This document shows, piece after piece, positions 61,784-64,000 of a stretch of 64,000 nt of DNA (its first letter is position 1; each line of letters starts with the position of its first letter). The notes below the pieces were generated by a model that saw only the letters and a list, made by a program, of their open reading frames with translations, searched no databases and had not been told where the DNA came from. The position numbers were made by a program, and so were the translations under genes. Source of the stretch: Variovorax sp. (lineage in GTDB: Bacteria; Pseudomonadota; Gammaproteobacteria; Burkholderiales; Burkholderiaceae_C); contig JAGIAI010000007.1 in the NCBI GenBank assembly GCA_017744935.1, positions 1-64,000 on the forward strand. The letters are read 5' to 3'.

Positions 61784-62017
61784 CTATTCCCTCAGCCGCA
61801 GGTTGAGCTGATCGACCACCTCGGCCCAGTCCGCGTCTTCGTTGATCTCGTCGCGCAGAAAGCTCGCTTGCGCCGGGGACCAGAACGACGCGTCGGCCAG
61901 CCGGACGCCGTCGGCGAGCGGGCGGTGCCTCGAAATGAACCCTTCGATCTCCTCGTGCGAGTCGGGCAAGCCAAGCTGGCTGAAAAGATCCTTGAGGGTG
62001 TGGTTCGAAAACTCCAT
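61784..62017 (-). CDS. DUF2789 family protein
   Basis: 77 residues. The sequence MEFSNHTLKDLFSQLGLPDS, then IEGFISRHRPLADGVRLADASFW and ASFLRDEINEDADWAEVVDQLNLRL, is clearly the DUF2789 family, small cytoplasmic proteins common in proteobacteria and of unknown function. The upstream sequence has GGAGTGAAATTAC before the ATG, a good ribosome site. Monocistronic, convergent with the third DUF4157 gene (20-base gap), and divergent from pcm; it probably marks the end of the eCIS region. Confidence 0.85.
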   Translation of the reverse strand: MEFSNHTLKDLFSQLGLPDSHEEIEGFISRHRPLADGVRLADASFWSPAQASFLRDEINEDADWAEVVDQLNLRLRE

Positions 62018-62129
62018 GTAATTTCACTCCGATTGCAATAGTTGAGGCGCTTCCGCCCATTCTGAAGAACTTGCACGTACCCCGGGCCGAGTGCCTCCTC
62101 GCCCATCAGGGTCTATTGCAGAAGGCACC

Positions 62130-62813
62130 ATGCGAGCCATGAGCGAACCGGACTTCACGATGCTGCGACAGCGCATGCTGGCCGAGATCGCCGCCAAGAC
62201 GATTTTCTCGACCACGTACCTGGGCAAGGCGGCGCTGGATTCGAGGGTCATGAACGCCATGGGCGCCGTGCCGCGCCATGCGTTCGTGCCCTTCGAGCTG
62301 CGGCCTTACGCCTACGTCGACACACCCCTGCCGATCGGCTTCGGCAAGACGATCTCGCAACCTTTCATCGTCGCCGTGATGACCGACCTGCTCGGCGTGC
62401 AGCCGACCGACACGGTGCTCGAGATCGGCACGGGGCTGGGCTACCAGTCGGCTGTCCTGGCGGAGCTCGCGCATCGCGTCTTCTCTGTCGAGATCATCGA
62501 CGAGCTCGCCGAGCAGGCGGCACATCGGCTGGCCGATCAGGGGCACATCAACGTGGATATCCGCATCGGAAATGGTTGCCAGGGCTGGCCCGAACATGCG
62601 CCATTCGACAAGATCATCGTGACAGCGGCTCCTGAGTTGATTCCGCCGGCACTTATCTACCAGTTGAAGCCGGGTGGAACGATGGTGATACCTGCGGGGT
62701 TGCCGGATGCGCAGCAGCTCATCCAGCTCAAGAAGGATGCGCGGGGTTCGGTCACGACGAGGGAGATCTTTCAGGTGCTTTTCTCGACACTCGAAGACGT
62801 TGCCCTGCCGTGA
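62130..62813 (+). CDS. pcm: Protein-L-isoaspartate O-methyltransferase
   Basis: 227 residues from ATG 62130 (AGAAGG upstream); the frame is open to 62091. It uses S-adenosylmethionine to methylate abnormal isoaspartyl residues, starting their repair. Seen: AMGAVPRHAFVPFELRPYAYVDTPLPIGFGKTISQPFIVAVM (the P-IG-GKTISQP signature) and the SAM motif VLEIGTGLGYQSAVLAELA, plus KIIVTAAPELIPPALIYQLKPGG. Full length and intact. Converges on the KfrA-like gene with one base between stops. Confidence 0.93.
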   Translation: MRAMSEPDFTMLRQRMLAEIAAKTIFSTTYLGKAALDSRVMNAMGAVPRHAFVPFELRPYAYVDTPLPIGFGKTISQPFIVAVMTDLLGVQPTDTVLEIGTGLGYQSAVLAELAHRVFSVEIIDELAEQAAHRLADQGHINVDIRIGNGCQGWPEHAPFDKIIVTAAPELIPPALIYQLKPGGTMVIPAGLPDAQQLIQLKKDARGSVTTREIFQVLFSTLEDVALP

Positions 62814-62814
62814 A

Positions 62815-63849
62815 TCACCCGGCACTGCGGCGCGGCTTCGCCTGGGTGGTGCGCGCACGCGCTTTCGGGCCTGATTTCTGTGGTCGCGCCAGGGCCTCCG
62901 ACAAGATCCGTCGGGTCGACTCATGGGCGCTGCGCTCCTCGTCGATCCGCTGCTGCAGTGCTTCGGCGCGGTCCTTCTGCACAGCGGCCGCCGCGCGCTC
63001 CTGCGCGAGTTCGATCGCCTGCGCCGCAAGCTGGTCGCGCACCTGCTGGAGCTTCTCGGCTGCTGCATCGAGCCGCTTCGCTGCGGCTTCCTCGGCTTTG
63101 GTGCGCTTCTGATGTTCCTTGGCCAGGTCGGCTTCAAGCGCCTTGGCCGCCTGCCGCGCGCGATCGACCTCGGCGAGCATGCGTTTCTCTTGGCTCGTAT
63201 GGCGGTCCTGAGCCTGACGCAGGTCCTGGTCCTTTGCTGCAACCACTCCGGCATGTTCGCGCCGCATCTGCTCCTGCGTCTCCACGGTCTGGGCGAGCAG
63301 GGCGGTGAGCCGCCGGATCTCGTCTTCAAGCCCGGCGCGGACACGTTGCGCCTCGATGGCTTGCGCCTTGAGCTGCCCTTCGAGCGTTTCGCGCGCCTGC
63401 CGCGATGACGACAGCGCGGCATCGAGGCTCACCCGTGCTTGCTGGAATGCGTCCTCTCGCTGTGCCAGCGCACCTTGCGCCTCGGCCAGCGAATGCTCGC
63501 GCGCCTGCAGTTCCGTGCTTACCGCGGCCATTTCTCCGCGCTGGGTTTCCTCGGCTTCTTTCTGCGCTGTTTCCCACAGCAGCTTTGCCGCGTTGCGCAC
63601 ACCGAGCGGCATTCCATCCAGATCGTTGCCCGCAGTCCGTGTGCCGGCGCCTGAACCGACCAGCCGTCCCCCGAGCGCCGCGAACCACCTTTCAAGCATC
63701 GGGCTGACCGTGTTGGGCGAGCCGCGCCCGATCTGCTGGCGCACGCGCTCGATCGTGGGCCGCTTGCCGTCCGCCAGCAGCGCATCCGCGGCCGCGAAGA
63801 CGTCTGCTTCCTGGATTCCCCGGTTTCTCGTTTCCATGAGCTGGCTCAT
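62815..63849 (-). CDS. KfrA-like DNA-binding protein with long coiled coil
   Basis: 344 residues from ATG 63849 (AAAGGA upstream). The N-terminal ~120 residues match the KfrA DNA-binding domain: EADVFAAADALLADGKRPTIERVRQQIGRGSPNTVSPMLERWF, a helix-turn-helix block. Residues ~95-330 are an Ala/Gln/Glu/Arg-rich coiled coil; the tail is basic (KARARTTQAKPRR). KfrA of IncP plasmids is an autorepressor with a structural role in plasmid maintenance; chromosomal relatives exist in Burkholderiales. It may therefore indicate a plasmid-derived or island segment. The adjacent AT-rich palindromes could be its operator. Confidence 0.88.
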   Translation of the reverse strand: MSQLMETRNRGIQEADVFAAADALLADGKRPTIERVRQQIGRGSPNTVSPMLERWFAALGGRLVGSGAGTRTAGNDLDGMPLGVRNAAKLLWETAQKEAEETQRGEMAAVSTELQAREHSLAEAQGALAQREDAFQQARVSLDAALSSSRQARETLEGQLKAQAIEAQRVRAGLEDEIRRLTALLAQTVETQEQMRREHAGVVAAKDQDLRQAQDRHTSQEKRMLAEVDRARQAAKALEADLAKEHQKRTKAEEAAAKRLDAAAEKLQQVRDQLAAQAIELAQERAAAAVQKDRAEALQQRIDEERSAHESTRRILSEALARPQKSGPKARARTTQAKPRRSAG

Positions 63850-63906
63850 TTCCGATCCTTTTCCGCCTTTGGAGTGCTGCGTGATTTCAGGTACGCTTCG
63901 CCCCAC

Positions 63907-64000
63907 TATCTACTATCGATAAGCGATGGTTACCGTTAGTTGATTATGTTAGATGTTGTACATCATACATATGTTGATAAGATATAGAACACTAAAGCGC
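63907..64000. promoter_or_regulatory. AT-rich palindromic region upstream of the KfrA-like gene
   Basis: The last 94 bases are strikingly AT-rich compared with the rest. They hold three palindromes: TATCGATA (63914-63921), GATGT-TGT-ACATC (63952-63964) and ACATATGT (63967-63974). Directly upstream of a gene for a KfrA-type autorepressor, these are good candidates for its promoter/operator. The region continues beyond the window. Confidence 0.45.

Noticed and set aside
1..64000. CRISPR arrays, tRNA or rRNA genes, transposases
   Set aside because: No regularly spaced repeats, cloverleaf-like sequences or transposase motifs were found by reading; a covariance-model search would be decisive.

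Overview
The window looks like chromosomal DNA from a high-GC betaproteobacterium of the Burkholderiales, probably Comamonadaceae (Variovorax-like). This rests on overall base composition, codon usage and gene content, and is inference because no rRNA or other taxonomic marker is present. No tRNA, rRNA, CRISPR array, transposase or integrase was seen, and no gene-free stretch exceeds 300 bases.

Layout. (1) 1-2362: AT-richer end of a type VI secretion (T6SS) effector cassette. It holds the C-terminal part of a GH19-like peptidoglycan hydrolase followed by two small secreted Cys-containing proteins, which are candidate immunity proteins. (2) 2547-16478: half of a T6SS cluster on the + strand (PAAR, tssL with an OmpA domain, tssM, tagF, FHA protein, tagJ, tssE, tssF, tssG, tssA and a membrane-anchored protein of unknown function). 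tssB, tssC, hcp, clpV, vgrG, tssJ and tssK are not in the window. (3) 16522-34426: metabolic, sensory and transport genes. These are a zinc alcohol dehydrogenase, a LysR regulator, a Gfo/Idh oxidoreductase with a type II dehydroquinase, an orphan sulfonate-type binding protein, a double-PAS hybrid histidine kinase, a complete RND efflux operon, a potFGHI-type polyamine ABC operon and a beta-hydroxyacid dehydrogenase. (4) 34413-56511: a single leftward, tightly coupled operon of 19 genes encoding a phage-tail-like contractile injection system of the extracellular (eCIS) type. It carries sheath, tube, hub, spike, baseplate, AAA+ ATPase and a Pvc16/DUF4255 cap protein. It ends in a beta-helix tail protein, a large DUF6519 protein and a two-gene ATP-grasp module. 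(5) 56620-61763: three DUF4157 proteins, the hallmark cargo of eCIS, with different C-terminal domains: one metzincin-like and two that look like His/Cys proteases. (6) 61784-64000: a DUF2789 protein, an L-isoaspartate methyltransferase and a KfrA-like DNA-binding coiled-coil protein next to an AT-rich, palindrome-containing stretch.

How it works together. Two different contractile weapons lie within 64 kb: a cell-anchored T6SS and a free-particle eCIS. In the eCIS operon nearly every junction is an ATGA or GTGA overlap, pointing to coordinated stoichiometric assembly. Relative to the Serratia Afp particle, the hub (Afp7) and spike (Afp8) functions are each split over two genes. No tape-measure or classical tail-fibre gene is visible. 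The most interesting leads are the ATP-grasp pair coupled to DUF6519 (a possible modification system for the particle or a peptide) and the undescribed toxin-like domains of the three DUF4157 proteins.
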